The notes: generated by a model from the letters alone, not told the origin. A stretch of 64,000 bases of DNA from Tubulanus polymorphus (GCF_964204645.1 NC_134030.1:1899855-1963854), one strand, 5' to 3'; shown: positions 46,275-53,700, numbered from the stretch's first letter. A program made the numbers and translations.

Positions 46275-46652
46275 TATGGGCCCTGGGGCAAGTCTAGAAA
46301 GGCAATCTTGGTTCTATGGTACGATCTAAAACTTAAGATACTACTTTATCCTTGCTCTGTCCGAACGTGAAGTTGGCCATTTTCAGTGATCTAGTCCCGA
46401 TATAACAAATCAACATCTGCTTTTCGGTTTAACAAATCATTTTTTACGAAAGTTAATGATTTAAGATCAATTGCTCATGAGTCTACTCGAGTTCTGGTCC
46501 ATTCTATTGACATACGGGTAGATGTCCTCATGTTATGGGTTTATCATTTACTTACCCAACAAAGCACCGGCATCGAAATAGTTAGTGGATGGACCGGGAC
46601 TTGGCTGAGAGGGAGCTAACTGCTGTTCTGCTGCTCCGCGATCCATGGCCAT
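13128..46652 (-). CDS. BAZ2B: BAZ2-family chromatin remodelling subunit (BAZ2A/BAZ2B orthologue), 36 coding exons
   Basis: Nuclear non-catalytic subunit expected to pair with an ISWI ATPase; vertebrate BAZ2A (TIP5) is the NoRC subunit. The exon model sums to 7551 nt with every phase consistent, about 2516 residues (human BAZ2B is near 2170). Domain order: conserved N-terminal patch with ADWWRLA (residues 100-115); RGRKP AT-hook-like motifs (near 258 and 430); MBD/TAM domain (about 580-660; LRIPLEYGW, GEVIYHTPC); basic helical region (700-880); DDT (about 895-990; FSDCLMIIEFLNNFG); WHIM-type segments (about 1015-1095, 1164-1200 and 1887-1940); repeat-rich insert (1431-1550); PHD 1 (2259-2303), PHD 2 (2313-2354); bromodomain (about 2410-2510, with the acetyl-lysine Asn in KFNED). 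Human BAZ2A and BAZ2B have one PHD, so the second is unusual. It probably represents the single pre-duplication gene. Start Met is 46652 or 46646 (the latter has the better context, GCCATGG). Confidence 0.95.
13877..14020 (-). CDS. BAZ2B: BAZ2 coding exon 35, bromodomain start
   Basis: 144 nt, TTTCTAG to CAG|GTAGGT. Encodes LSDLEAHDQAWPFRAPVN and FPQYKRFIKHPMDLRTIS, helix Z to helix A of a BAZ2 bromodomain including the ZA-loop PMD motif. Confidence 0.95.
14504..14692 (-). CDS. BAZ2B: BAZ2 coding exon 34, end of PHD 2
   Basis: 189 nt, GAATTCAG to AA|GTGAGT. Encodes RKWQCASC, the last two PHD 2 ligands, then a basic linker (KIKPRRRRSSK ... EKRAKRE) to the bromodomain. Confidence 0.92.
15052..15128 (-). 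mobile_element. tRNA-derived SINE head
   Basis: The minus strand carries a Pol III A box (TAGCTCAGTTGG, 15106-15117) and B box (GTTCGAAACC, 15062-15071) at tRNA spacing. The folding is imperfect and it sits in an intron, so a SINE fragment is preferred over a functional tRNA gene. Confidence 0.6.
15622..15791 (-). CDS. BAZ2B: BAZ2 coding exon 33, end of PHD 1 and start of PHD 2
   Basis: 170 nt, CAATTTCAG to CG|GTAATT. Encodes IPDGEWYCYEC (last two ligands of PHD 1), then directly a second finger: CVVC, CDDC and FHIDC ligands. Vertebrate BAZ2 proteins lack this second finger. Confidence 0.92.
15851..15960. repeat. Family-A palindromic element
   Basis: Starts GATCCAGTTCCACAGTTGCG and ends as its reverse complement (CGACTGTGGAACTGGCCCC), with mirrored GAGTTAACTC-type segments inside. 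Lies in the intron between exons 32 and 33. Confidence 0.85.
16141..16548. repeat. Long foldback (inverted repeat), 190-bp arms
   Basis: Left arm 16141-16329 and right arm 16355-16548 are reverse complements at about 95 percent identity, with a 25-nt spacer. The arms are built from the same sequences as families A and B (GTTAACTC and GTCTTAAGTTGTTTGATTGG). It lies in the BAZ2 intron between the exons of PHD 1 and PHD 2. Confidence 0.95.
16727..17006 (-). CDS. BAZ2B: BAZ2 coding exon 32, PHD finger 1 start
   Basis: 280 nt, GATTTTCAG to AAG|GTATGT. Encodes LINWRNASRKC ... AIAWEKSIMKV and PHD ligands CQIC, CDGC and HTYC (from residue 2259), closely matching BAZ2B. Confidence 0.95.
17489..18078 (-). 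CDS. BAZ2B: BAZ2 coding exon 31
   Basis: 590 nt, TTTTTGTAG to AA|GTAAGT. Starts GWKMPPKPD (human GWMCPEP), continues as a long Asp/Glu/Lys-rich stretch expanded relative to vertebrates, then a basic GRRAKRRRESKRS run and LALERNIERR (human LADLERNIERR). Confidence 0.93.
18195..18465. repeat. Polypyrimidine tract (CT/CCT-rich)
   Basis: About 270 bp of almost pure C/T on the plus strand (purine on the BAZ2 sense strand), directly downstream of the donor of exon 30. Confidence 0.9.
18469..18641 (-). CDS. BAZ2B: BAZ2 coding exon 30
   Basis: 173 nt, TAATTCAG to AAA|GTAAGT. Acidic start, then VETLAERVMGASLQIK (human DLERRVASASLQVK). Confidence 0.92.
19033..19119. repeat. Family-A palindromic element
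   Basis: GGATCCAGTTCCACAGTTGT start and inverted ACAATTGTGGAACTGAATCC end, in a BAZ2 intron. Confidence 0.85.
19198..19356 (-). CDS. BAZ2B: BAZ2 coding exon 29, WHIM3
   Basis: 159 nt, CTATATAG to G|GTAATA. Encodes RGWWKTSSVDDVRLLTRCLH and PRGIRERMLQKQLQKYSDYI, matching GWWRIIDPEDLKALLK ... LRGIREKALQKQIQKHLDYI of BAZ2B. Confidence 0.95.
19712..20021 (-). CDS. BAZ2B: BAZ2 coding exon 28
   Basis: 310 nt, TCTTTCAG to G|GTACGT. Ala/Ser/Thr/Pro-rich segment (LQSPMFASFQMGQ ... VNQIDTVRLPKPEPIPE); the end matches KPIPEEM of BAZ2B. Confidence 0.92.
20090..20122. repeat. Single copy of the GACTTGAGCGGAGTC repeat
   Basis: Short motif (CGACTTGAGCGGAGTCTACT) in the intron between exons 27 and 28. The same motif is the core of the 60-bp tandem array at 62795-62960. 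Confidence 0.7.
20144..22003 (-). CDS. BAZ2B: BAZ2 coding exon 27, large central exon with WHIM2 and coding minisatellite
   Basis: 1860 nt, TTTTCCAG to CAG|GTAAGT, phase 0 to 0. Begins QQATLREQVFTSSHKLR then GMQFGQDRYHRRYWVLP, the WHIM2-type core of BAZ2. It then runs through a Ser/Glu/Lys-rich region and a repeat block of D/K/T/N-rich units (residues about 1431-1550, plus-strand 20845-21200). It resumes conserved sequence at LFLKKPTSAKLCELIEIAKQ and LSDRQKSWFSVLPKMPCDES (human NRQWFSLLPRTPCDD). The repeat insert makes the exon longer than in vertebrates. Confidence 0.94.
20845..21200 (-). repeat. Coding minisatellite in BAZ2 exon 27
   Basis: 24-bp and 33-bp related units encoding TLDETNDK and TLDETNDKTDK and variants, repeated about 12-15 times in frame. 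The unit lacks stops in several frames, which creates spurious long open frames on both strands here. Confidence 0.92.
22071..22515. repeat. Cluster of family-B repeat units
   Basis: Several degenerate direct repeats of the GTCTTAAGTTGTTAGATTGG / CTATAGAACCAA type, with an inverted portion at the right end, filling most of the intron between exons 26 and 27. Confidence 0.75.
22566..22622 (-). CDS. BAZ2B: BAZ2 coding exon 26
   Basis: 57 nt, CGTTTTAG to AAG|GTAAAA. Encodes VEENLSLEDLEKKIEKLNK, matching VEELEKQIEKLSK of BAZ2B. Confidence 0.92.
22789..22954 (-). CDS. BAZ2B: BAZ2 coding exon 25
   Basis: 166 nt, TTTTTAG to GAG|GTATAT. Basic start (LKTIQAKKTNRPDK), then an acidic stretch (residues 1089-1144). 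A (TA)n run sits directly in the donor region. Confidence 0.88.
23005..23700. repeat. Intronic tandem duplication, about 377-bp offset
   Basis: Two diverged copies beginning GCTGGTCTTCATCGGTTTGA at 23020 and 23397, and both ending with the AACCTGCTTATAATA-type segment. Confidence 0.8.
23759..23943 (-). CDS. BAZ2B: BAZ2 coding exon 24, WHIM1
   Basis: 185 nt, TTATTTCAG to AA|GTAAGT. Encodes KAEILAFLCNELLCSKNIVN and NYRRDKWVVDGTLRK, the WHIM1 motif of ISWI partner proteins. Confidence 0.95.
24020..24130 (-). CDS. BAZ2B: BAZ2 coding exon 23
   Basis: 111 nt, ATTTTTCAG to AAA|GTATGT. Encodes ATTLLHQRIADVEIIDENIS then EILRIFIKARSNNEETK, aligned to VSEILQIFMEAH of BAZ2B. Confidence 0.9.
24567..24700 (-). 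CDS. BAZ2B: BAZ2 coding exon 22, DDT end
   Basis: 134 nt, TATTTCAG to GAG|GTATGT. Encodes SIPTLNSLQLALIN and LMSLTTHLLKSALQDPG, the C-terminal helices of the DDT region. Confidence 0.93.
25100..25301 (-). CDS. BAZ2B: BAZ2 coding exon 21, DDT start
   Basis: 202 nt, TTGAACAG to A|GTAAGT. Encodes ALELKKPIEDMEIADHRPMP and the DDT core FSDCLMIIEFLNNFGEALGF. Confidence 0.95.
25550..25678 (-). CDS. BAZ2B: BAZ2 coding exon 20
   Basis: 129 nt, GTTTCAAG to TGG|GTACGA. Encodes ERERRRQHMMLVKALEARKK and on to INRQKKW, almost identical to the BAZ2B ERERRRQHMMLMKAMEARKK block. Confidence 0.95.
26613..26657 (-). CDS. BAZ2B: BAZ2 coding exon 19
   Basis: 45 nt, ATATTTCAG to CAG|GTAATG. Encodes EREVKRHQAVIMKEQ, matching EKEMRRQQAVLLKHQ of BAZ2B. 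Confidence 0.92.
28286..28351 (-). CDS. BAZ2B: BAZ2 coding exon 18
   Basis: 66 nt, GAACTGCAG to AAG|GTCAGT. Encodes the charged helix ERRQRKQESQRMKFIEMIEK (residues 799-820). Confidence 0.87.
29033..29078. repeat. (GAGAGGG)n purine repeat
   Basis: Short G/A-rich direct repeats, followed about 100 bp later by a (CT)n run at 29180-29200. Confidence 0.85.
29568..29725. mobile_element. pogo/Tigger-like MITE
   Basis: Ends CAGTGGAACCTTGTTATAAC and the inverted GTTGTAACGAGGTTCCGTTG, bordered by TA. An internal second GTTATAACGAACAG unit suggests a duplicated or dimeric element. No coding capacity. A related short copy lies at 49784-49862. Confidence 0.75.
29807..29824 (-). CDS. BAZ2B: BAZ2 coding exon 17, 18-nt microexon
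   Basis: Six codons (QQIREQ) between TATCATTTCAG and the consensus donor GTAAGTGAG. Phase 0 at both sides, so inclusion or skipping keeps the frame. It continues the charged helix between exons 16 and 18. An alternative acceptor 3 nt downstream (CAG) is possible. Not confirmed by transcripts. Confidence 0.65.
30416..30531 (-). CDS. BAZ2B: BAZ2 coding exon 16
   Basis: 116 nt, TTTCCAG to GAG|GTAAAT. Encodes a charged helix ending IRIEREMRAQQLLE, matching IRMEKELRAQQILE of BAZ2B. Confidence 0.93.
30741..31230. repeat. 69-bp minisatellite, about 7 units
   Basis: Unit contains AGTATTCCTGAAGATGACTA, then AAAGTCGAAACGTTGA and CTACACTAGCTCAAGGAA. Adjacent units are nearly identical. Single dispersed copies of the same sequence occur at 42505-42560 and 61060-61150. 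Confidence 0.93.
31485..31577 (-). CDS. BAZ2B: BAZ2 coding exon 15
   Basis: 93 nt, GTTTCAG to G|GTAAAA. Lys/Ala-rich helix (IAKKAAEIKAKKRLEKLQK), matching EIARQAAQIKLLRKLQK of BAZ2B. Confidence 0.92.
31655..31835 (-). CDS. BAZ2B: BAZ2 coding exon 14
   Basis: 181 nt, TATTACAG to G|GTATTG. Post-MBD linker with a basic run (SSSKKRKLVGLREG) ending ETKLKRKLEQQ (residues 663-722), aligned to AKLLRKLQAQ of human BAZ2B. Confidence 0.9.
32320..32415 (-). CDS. BAZ2B: BAZ2 coding exon 13, MBD end
   Basis: 96 nt, TTTCAG to AAT|GTAGGT. Encodes YLEKNNITDLTLDNFTFRPR and VNVGDFLELREN, matching the C-terminal part of the BAZ2 MBD (YLSRNGIMDI ... RVGDFYEARDG). Confidence 0.92.
32839..32953 (-). CDS. BAZ2B: BAZ2 coding exon 12, MBD core
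   Basis: 115 nt, TTTATAG to CGG|GTAAGA. Encodes WRRETRIKSVSSRGGLLGEV and YHTPCSRKLRTYPDV, the core of the MBD/TAM fold. Confidence 0.94.
33142..33202 (-). CDS. BAZ2B: BAZ2 coding exon 11, MBD start
   Basis: 61 nt, TTGTAG to GG|GTTCGT (non-consensus +3/+4). Encodes KPKRRKLLDETELRIPLEYG, matching the ELRIPLEYGW entry to the BAZ2 MBD/TAM domain. Confidence 0.9.
33706..33846 (-). CDS. BAZ2B: BAZ2 coding exon 10
   Basis: 141 nt, TTTTCAG to G|GTGAGT. Ser/Asp-rich segment followed by a basic stretch (KQPKRKKRVNKK) just upstream of the MBD (residues 525-571). Confidence 0.85.
34073..35029. repeat. 41-bp minisatellite with palindromic core, about 23 units
   Basis: Unit contains the perfect 20-bp palindrome ACTATGAGATATCTCATAGT and GGCAATGATGGCTGAACTG. 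Variants (GGAAGAAC versus GGCTGAAC, CATAG versus CGTAG, GTAAC versus GGAAC) recur in a six-unit order, giving a higher-order period near 246 bp. Lies between BAZ2 exons 9 and 10. Confidence 0.95.
35071..35128 (-). CDS. BAZ2B: BAZ2 coding exon 9
   Basis: 58 nt, TTTCAG to G|GTAGTA. Encodes GKTSNKDKSKQDEERSGNS (residues 506-524). Phase fits both neighbours. Confidence 0.8.
35757..35942 (-). CDS. BAZ2B: BAZ2 coding exon 8, Gln/Lys-rich helix
   Basis: 186 nt, CGGTTAG to ACT|GTAAGC. Encodes a charged Q/K/L-rich, probably helical segment with a short poly-Gln run (residues 444-505). Confidence 0.82.
36457..36596. repeat. Family-B MITE-like element
   Basis: 140 bp, starts GGGGCCAGTTGCACAGTCGT and ends with the inverted ATGATTATGCAACCGGCCCC. 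Confidence 0.85.
36725..36994 (-). CDS. BAZ2B: BAZ2 coding exon 7
   Basis: 270 nt ending at AAG|GTAGGC. Basic run (KKEQRDRKKNKRR), then SPLDLTKK and RGRKPKTWVLQQQ (second AT-hook-like core). The acceptor (CTTTTTAAAG) is weak, so the upstream boundary is the least certain of the model; the frame is open further upstream. Confidence 0.75.
38061..38170. repeat. Family-A palindromic element (best-preserved copy)
   Basis: 110 bp, almost fully self-complementary: GGACCCAGTTCCACAGTCGT ... ACTGTGGAACTGGACCC with mirrored GTTAACTCTGAGTTAA segments. No coding capacity. Confidence 0.9.
38320..38463 (-). CDS. BAZ2B: BAZ2 coding exon 6, acidic
   Basis: 144 nt, GTGTATAG to AAG|GTATGT. Encodes a Ser/Asp/Glu-rich acidic stretch (residues 306-353) like the acidic regions upstream of the MBD in BAZ2B. 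Confidence 0.82.
38519..38924. repeat. Composite foldback: two inverted family-B copies around a family-A copy
   Basis: Family B in plus orientation (38519-38658), family A palindrome (38690-38782), family B inverted (38784-38924). The two B copies are reverse complements over about 140 bp. Lies in the intron between exons 5 and 6. Confidence 0.9.
38962..39114 (-). CDS. BAZ2B: BAZ2 coding exon 5, AT-hook-like
   Basis: 153 nt, TTTTCAG to AAG|GTAAAT. Encodes SKRGRKPNVAAA, an RGRKP AT-hook-like core, followed by a Ser/Pro-rich stretch (residues 255-305). Confidence 0.85.
39192..39400 (-). CDS. BAZ2B: BAZ2 coding exon 4
   Basis: 209 nt, TTTTCAG to AAG|GTATC. Low-complexity Ser/Thr/Pro-rich segment (residues 185-254). 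Supported by phase continuity with both neighbours. Confidence 0.82.
39783..40431. repeat. 19-bp minisatellite, about 34 units
   Basis: Unit GAGTTAAACAGTTATCTCT with point variants (AACTGTTAT, TTTAACAG). Lies in the intron between BAZ2 exons 3 and 4. The unit contains the GAGTTAA motif of family A. Confidence 0.95.
41976..42230 (-). CDS. BAZ2B: BAZ2 coding exon 3
   Basis: 255 nt, AATATAG to A|GTAAGA. Encodes GGADWWRLASEHARR, matching the PGAEWWRTTDAHTR patch of human BAZ2B, then an Ala/Ser/Thr-rich stretch (residues 100-184). Confidence 0.9.
44058..44258 (-). CDS. BAZ2B: BAZ2 coding exon 2
   Basis: 201 nt between TTTACAG and G|GTCAGT. Hydrophobic/Ser-rich N-terminal segment (residues 33-99, HLPFSSVTS ... 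GLQTPFTAG), comparable to the BAZ2B N-terminus just before the EWW motif. Confidence 0.88.
44430..44660. repeat. Tandem array of family-A end units (about 20-22 bp)
   Basis: At least ten units of the type GGATCCAGTTCCACAGTTC or GGACCCAGCTTCACAG, between exons 1 and 2 of BAZ2. Confidence 0.88.
45725..45751. repeat. (GCT)9 trinucleotide repeat
   Basis: Nine uninterrupted GCT units, in opposite strand sense to the long CAG tract at 46985. Confidence 0.97.
46105..46320. repeat. Family-B copy containing a (TA)n microsatellite
   Basis: Starts GGGGCCAGTTATACATTTAA. The internal (TA)n run at about 46213-46277 has interrupted it. Confidence 0.75.
46556..46652 (-). CDS. BAZ2B: BAZ2 coding exon 1
   Basis: Acceptor TTTCTAG ends just before 46657. 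ATG lies at 46652, with a second in-frame ATG at 46646 in a stronger context. Donor G|GTAAGT. Encodes MAMDRGAAEQQ ... YFDAGALLG (residues 1-33). Confidence 0.88.
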
Positions 46653-46983
46653 TCAGCCTAGAAATAAACATATATAGAACATATCAAACAGCGAAGTTGA
46701 AAATCATTGACCCAACCGAGGGGAAACACTTAGCGTGATGGCCACTTTCAATTGACTTGCTTTTTCCTTGATTATTCCCTGACATGCACACGTTGTTTTC
46801 CCTGACTTGATCTGCTAAGAATTCAATCAATTAAAACAGTCATATACCTAAGACATAGACGGCAACTGCATTAATCTCAACACATTTTCCCTGATTTTAA
46901 GCTTTTTTACGAAGTATTTCTTGTTATAGAATAGTAACTAATCTGAAAATGAGGAACCGTAGTCAGCTTTGTATGGGCATTCT

Positions 46984-47463
<480 letters not shown>

Positions 47464-48229
47464 CTGGGTACTGTACAGACCACTACGCCCATGCTCTACG
47501 CCTTCTAAACCACAATTTCATTAATTAATTATCACAAACGACAATGAATTTCAAACATTAAATGAACAATCAATCAATACCGGTTACCGGTATGTTGTTA
47601 TTCATGTGTGGAGAGTTAGTGTGTGACAGCAGCAGCGCGCGATGTTAATCGAAGCAAGTAACAGAAAAATGATCATACTTTATACAGACAGCAGTAGTAC
47701 ATATCTCTTGAGTGAGCAGAAGAGAGGAGCGAGGAAGGATCACTCTCGTGTAAAGAATACATCACTTTTATCGATCATCCGAATTCTATTTCCTTGTTAG
47801 GTATTAAAACTATAAAACCCGATGCACGATAAGAACATATGTGACGAATACAGCAAACAGTCACAGACATAAAATAATAACAGTGTTTATTTAATCGTCT
47901 TTGTGACGTGAATATATATACACGAGAGATTTTAAATAGTCTACAGATGGAACGTTTCAGTGAAATATATTGATCTGAAGTTGATTTTCATCAGGGGTAG
48001 AGAAGGAAAGCGGCTGCAGCGTCGTCATCAATGATTGATCTGATTTATAAACGTAATGAGGAATACCGAGGAGTACAGTCCTTCCATCCGTCTGCTCACT
48101 AGCTCATCCCATCATCATCGTTTTATATCATTAATATAATGTATGATTATTATTGGACGGGGAAAAACATTGTGTACTGCAAGAAAAACAAGACAATTAA
48201 TGAAAGATAGAGATTTTTTTTAAGACACT

Positions 48230-48480
48230 GAGAAAGGGAAAGGAGAGGAACAGAGAGAGAAGGCAGGAGGAACAGAGAGAAGGGAAAGGAGAGAGAAGGC
48301 AGGAGGAACTGAGTGATGGGAGAGGAGAGGGTAGAGAAGGCAAATAGAGGCTGAGAGAAGGGGGGAGGAGTGGAACGAAGAAAGGAAGAGGTAAAGGGAG
48401 AGAGAAGGTTAAGGGAAAAGAGAAGGGAGAGGAGAGAAGGGAGAGGAGAGAAGGGAGAGGAGAGAAGGGAGAGGAGAGCC
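48230..48480. repeat. Polypurine tract (GGGAGAGGAGAGAA-type)
   Basis: About 250 bp, nearly all A/G, ending in four direct GAAGGGAGAGGAGA units. Confidence 0.9.
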
Positions 48481-48868
48481 AGTAATATGTTAGTATTTTC
48501 TCGTTGGAATGTTACACGTTTTATTAGAGGCCCTATAGAATTTAACATATCTCCAGTCATGATTCCTGATCATGATACAAAATTCTGAATAAAAAAAAAA
48601 TCTGTTCAATATTGAACTTTTTTCAGGCGTTCTGTTGAAAGCCTGCGTTATTTATTCACAGTTTGCTTCAGATTAATTTCTTATGTTTACACAATGAACA
48701 GATATAGATCGAGGAAATGGAGAGTGAGAGGGAGAGAGCGAGGAGAGAGAGAGTGAGAGAGAGAGAGAGAGTGAGAGTGAAAAATAATAATTTTTTATAT
48801 TCATCACATCTGAGTCAATATAATTTAATGAAAGTGAGGGAGAAGAGAAGAGAGAGTGAGAAGTTACC

Positions 48869-48905
<37 letters not shown>

Positions 48906-49783
48906 CTAGAAGGAGGAGAAAGGATCAGAAATGGAAGAAGGGTGGTGCACGATTGACAATATATATATATACATGTAGATGATGCATTTATGAAGCTTCA
49001 TGAATTATGGACATCATCATCTCTCTGCCAATGTCTCAGTGTCTATTTATAGAAGATAAACAGCTCACAATCAAATATATTACACACACGCACAGGTATA
49101 TAATGATAATAATACAAACAGCAGCAGCACACTGACAGTCATCAGTTTTAGTGAAAAATTCAAGATACACAATGCGCGGCGCATATCAATTATAGATCAT
49201 ATCAAATGGTAGATATTTGATATTTTGAGATATCAACATGAAAATCGTTTTGCTGTTGGATATAAAATCCCAAGTTAGAGAGCGAACGAGAGATCCATGT
49301 GGACCTTGAGACTTCATCGAGATAATCGCCAGTTGCAGACACTTCTAGAGAATGAACAAGAGGCCTCAGGGCTGTTAAACGAAATTGATCCAAACGCTTC
49401 CACGCCCGTGATGCTACTTGATTATATATCATAACTTTCAGCCCAGAGTCCAGTTTCACAGATTTACCTCTTTCAAATCCTTATCTTTTCAGTTTATCAA
49501 AAATCAATTGGGGAATTGAATCATTTTTGACAGCTGGGCCGTGAAACAGGACCCGGTATCCAACCCATTCAGAACCTGTGTCCCTAACACAAATAAACCA
49601 ACCTTTTATCATATGAAACAAACAGTTTTGATTCTAGTCCAATAAACTTGAGATAACGTATTTCTATATTTAAATTGGCAGTAAGTTCATTAACAGGTTT
49701 TACTAAAGGTGAATCTCACGTGATAGATTTATTTATAATCGAATTGTTTGCGATAAACAATTGGTGAAAGATATAGTTCAAAA

Positions 49784-49862
49784 CAGTGGAACCTCATTAC
49801 AACAATTCTAGATTCCAGTGATCGTTTTATATCTGAGGTGTTTATATTACAAGGTTCCGCTG
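49784..49862. mobile_element. Short pogo-like MITE
   Basis: 79 bp with ends CAGTGGAACCTCATTACAAC and the inverted TTACAAGGTTCCGCTG, followed by TA. Confidence 0.65.
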
Positions 49863-50394
49863 TATTTAATCATACAGAAATGTAACTATAGTCCCGTAAT
49901 TAGAGCTAAGTCTAAACTTAAGAAATTATCCAACAAAGGATCCACAATTATTTACCGAAACCTGAGTTTGCCGGAAAAAAAATGTCTTTTTACAATACAA
50001 GGGGTACGATAATATCTTTACAAGGCTTGATGATTACAGGTTTGAGGAAATATTCAAATTTGTATTGTATGATCAAAGCTATGGACTGTTTGAGAATCAA
50101 TGATGGAATTTTCTGAAGGTTTCGTGAGTTTGGAGATTCAGATTCAGCAGGCGATGATCTAGAAATGAAAGTGGGGGATTCCAAACGGTATCCCTGCAGC
50201 TGGAGAGAGGAAGCGATGAGTTTTTTGTAAGAATAGAAGCCTAGAGATGGTGGGATAAACTGCTCAATAGAGTGTGATCTTTCTAAGAGGGGGGCCGGGC
50301 GGAGGGGAGTCCAGACACCTGGGAATGCCCGACTGTGTTAAACATGTTTGCAATTACATTTCATATAAGTACAGAATTACTTCAAAACTGATGG

Positions 50395-50545
50395 GTGTGA
50401 GGGAGAGGGAAGATCGAGGGGAGAAGGAAGAGTGAGGAGAGAGAGAAGAGTGAGGGGAGAGAGAAGGGGAGAGGGGGAAAGTGAAGGGAGAAGGAAGTAA
50501 GGGAAAGGGGAAAGGGAGAATGAGAGGATAGCGAAGAGAAGGGGA
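50395..50545. repeat. Polypurine tract
   Basis: About 150 bp of G/A-rich DNA with GAGGGGAGA repeats. Confidence 0.85.
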
Positions 50546-53500
50546 GTTTCAGTTAATAGCAAAATCTATTTCATTTCCAATGATTGAATATACTCACATA
50601 TTTAGATAAACACCACTAAACTTTTACGTTTCATAAATGCCATATACAGATAGGTATACAGGAACATATGTATACATATAAATATACATATATATATATT
50701 CATATATATCAGGTTTTAGATGAAAAACCTACGGAGACAAAGTATAGAAATAATGTATGAACTAATATAATAGTGGTACGTACACTAGACGACGAGTAGT
50801 AGAGGAGATAATGCTATAAATCCAATCCATACGCTACATACACTCTCGCCGTTGTTACATATCTAGATATATTTCCAATTAAATATACAGTAAAAGCATG
50901 TATTTTTCAATGACCTAGCCAGGTTCAGATAATAAATGTATACATAGTCTGATTATAAAGTCTCTCTCATTCTCTCTCTCTCTCTCAACTCGCGCGGTAT
51001 AAAACATATGTGCGTTAGTTAGTATTAACGCATTGTGGATCGTATGTATATGTGCCTATTGTAACGGTACGTGCTCAGAGTTGAAAAAATAATACAGAAA
51101 TTTCTTTGATCGATAATAATATCAAAGTCATTCTCAGCATCTCGAGTAGCTCTGTATTATTATCCGCGGTTGATGCTGTATCCTCTACTCAGCAGCATCC
51201 GCCGAGAGTTTCAGATGAGATCCATCATTAATCGTAGAGATCACTGACCAGAAAATTATACATCATTGAAATAATACTTAAACCAAAGATTGGGAGATTA
51301 TTAAAATACTGCAGATCACGATCAGTTGAATCTGGATTTTGATCAAACCCGGAGGGTTTAGTTTCTTGAAAAAGGGTTTTAAATTTGAAATGTTGCCTTT
51401 GTTGAAAGCAACCAACAGCAATGAGACTAGAAGATTGGAGTTAAAATTCTTGGCGAAAATGGACCTCTGCTGAGAGGATGAATGAAATATATCAGTGATT
51501 TCAAATTCTGTCAAGTTTCACGAGAAAGTTTTAAGCCTAAAACGGTTAAGTTTGAAATTGTTGTCCTCATTGAAAACATGAAGACTAACCAATGGTAATT
51601 ACACCAAAAATTTTAGTTTAAATTTCATGTTTTCAACAATTCAACCGTTCAAAGCATTTAAAACTTTCCATATAAAAAACCTGGATTAAATTCATCAGTC
51701 TCACAGATAACCAATTAGGACTTCAGTATTGTTTAACATACTTTGCATATATTAACATTATTTTTCATAAAATAAAACTTCTGTAATAAACAAAAAGAGA
51801 TGATCCAAATTAAGTCGGTTTTACTGTAATTTATTCTCAAAATGAATTTCATTTCATCTCATTAAAACCGTTTACGGTATGTTTAAAGAACTCTGAACAG
51901 ATCTCTCCGCGCGAGAGAGATACAGAACGTTGAATAATTGTTGTTCATATTAACAAAGAAACTGTTGTTTATTTGAACGTAACAGATGAGTCTTCGGGGA
52001 AAATCAAAATTGAAAATGTTTCTCCCAAAGTGAAAGTTGAATCTAATTAAGAAAAATTGCGTTTGTAATTCGAGTTGAAAATGCCGGAAAATCGAAGAGA
52101 TTTCATTCATACTTTCACTATTATAGGCCTAATTCTGGGTCGATAGTTTCAAAGGGAAAATCATATTGATACAATCAAAAATATAGAAATAATAGTAACA
52201 AAAGTTAAAATTGGCTGAGATCTAGAGGAAAAGATGATTCAATCAAAAATATAGAAATAATAGCAGCAAAAGTTAAAATTGGAATGCCGGAAATTTTTCA
52301 ATCAATGAAAAACTGAATTTTGAAAAAAAAAACCCAATTTTTTCCCTCCTACCGCGGAAATATCCATCATCCAGGTTAAAAAGGTCGTTGAAATATGCGA
52401 CTACTGAGTGTGAGGTCAATGAACCAGAGTTTCATTAATGCAACAAAGGAGTTTGTCACTTTGTGGACAAATCTGATCAATCACTGCTTATTCTATAAAT
52501 AATACATTCTTTTTAATAACCTTTAGACATTTTCTTCCCAATTAAAAAAAAAAAACTTAACAACAATGATACCTTGTTTCTCCGCAGCGGCCGGTTCATT
52601 TTTGTAAAATATAAGAAAATTTGTAATCAGTTCATTTCTATAGCGGCCGGGTCTGTTATGGAAAAATTGATCACAATCTTTAAAAAGAAATGAACAGGGA
52701 AGATAGGAAGCCGGCTGGGAAAAAAATATTTCTCTGCTGGTATAGGTCAGAAACGTTGTTTATTTTACGACTTATTGCCTTCTCCCTATAAAAGCGCGGA
52801 GCTCGCTAAAAATCTGTCATCGAAGTTATTTTCGAAAAAGTCCAAGGGTCAGTTGTTCAAAGGTTGATGAAAGATAGAAAGCCGAACATCTTAGAGCGAG
52901 TGACCTCAGAAGGATATTTTTGAAAGTACCCGTACAATACGTAGTCGAGGTTACATTCAATTGTGTTTAAACTGCTCGGTTTTCATCCTATTTACGACGG
53001 GAAACATCAATAATTCAAGTGTAATATATATTTGCATACAGTGTATACCTTGATATATCAGTGAATTCATCCTAGCCGGTAATAATCTCAGATATCTCAC
53101 TCTCAGTATCTTGAGATATAACAAAATATCAAAAATCGATATAAATCAAGCGAGATTGCTTATTGATCTTAGAGATATTTCGACTGATGTGACTTCTGCT
53201 GCTTCTGCTGCCGCTGCTGTTGGCGATATATATATATATATTGGAAAAATTTTTTGAAATATCGAAATGAGCTTCAAAATGATGAAAATCTCAGTCTGAC
53301 GCTTGGTACGAGACATAGGCTACAATATGTTAGAATTGATCGGTTACTCAGGAAATAAGGGATAATTGATTAGGAAATAAATATAAATTAATCAAATATT
53401 AATTGTCATTTAATTAGCCAAGCATAGTTTGATAGGTCCAATTCAAACACGAAATAATTCTAAAAATACATGATAGTAAATCGCACCGCAATGATAGTTG

Positions 53501-53573
53501 AAAATGACAGGAGAAATATCATCAATACACATTCACTAATTGTTTCCTAAATATATATATTCATGATTCTTAC

Positions 53574-53700
53574 CTGAGATGATGTTGTTGAATGTAATGA
53601 GCGTTACGGATTTCCCGTATCAAAATCCGTCAAAAATATAACCGTCCAGAAATGTTACGGTCAACAAAGTTAGAACGCATTGTTGAACTGACAGCTGAAA
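53574..53700 (-). other. BAZ2B: Possible alternative 5'-UTR exon of BAZ2
   Basis: Consensus donor CTCAG|GTAAGA on the minus strand ends at 53574. The upstream end is undefined. It could be an alternative first exon or a second UTR exon. Confidence 0.35.

Larger units (their letters stand above)
47464..53573 (-). other. Large 5'-UTR intron of BAZ2 (inferred)
   Basis: No protein-coding exon recognised. Contains a purine tract (48230-48480), (GA)n (about 48715-48780), (TA)n (48870-48903), a pogo-like MITE (49784-49862), another purine tract (50395-50545), and short AT-rich direct duplications (for example near 52175-52290). Confidence 0.6.

Noticed and set aside
46213..46277. Poly Tyr-Ile open frames
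   Set aside because: Products of a (TA)n microsatellite.
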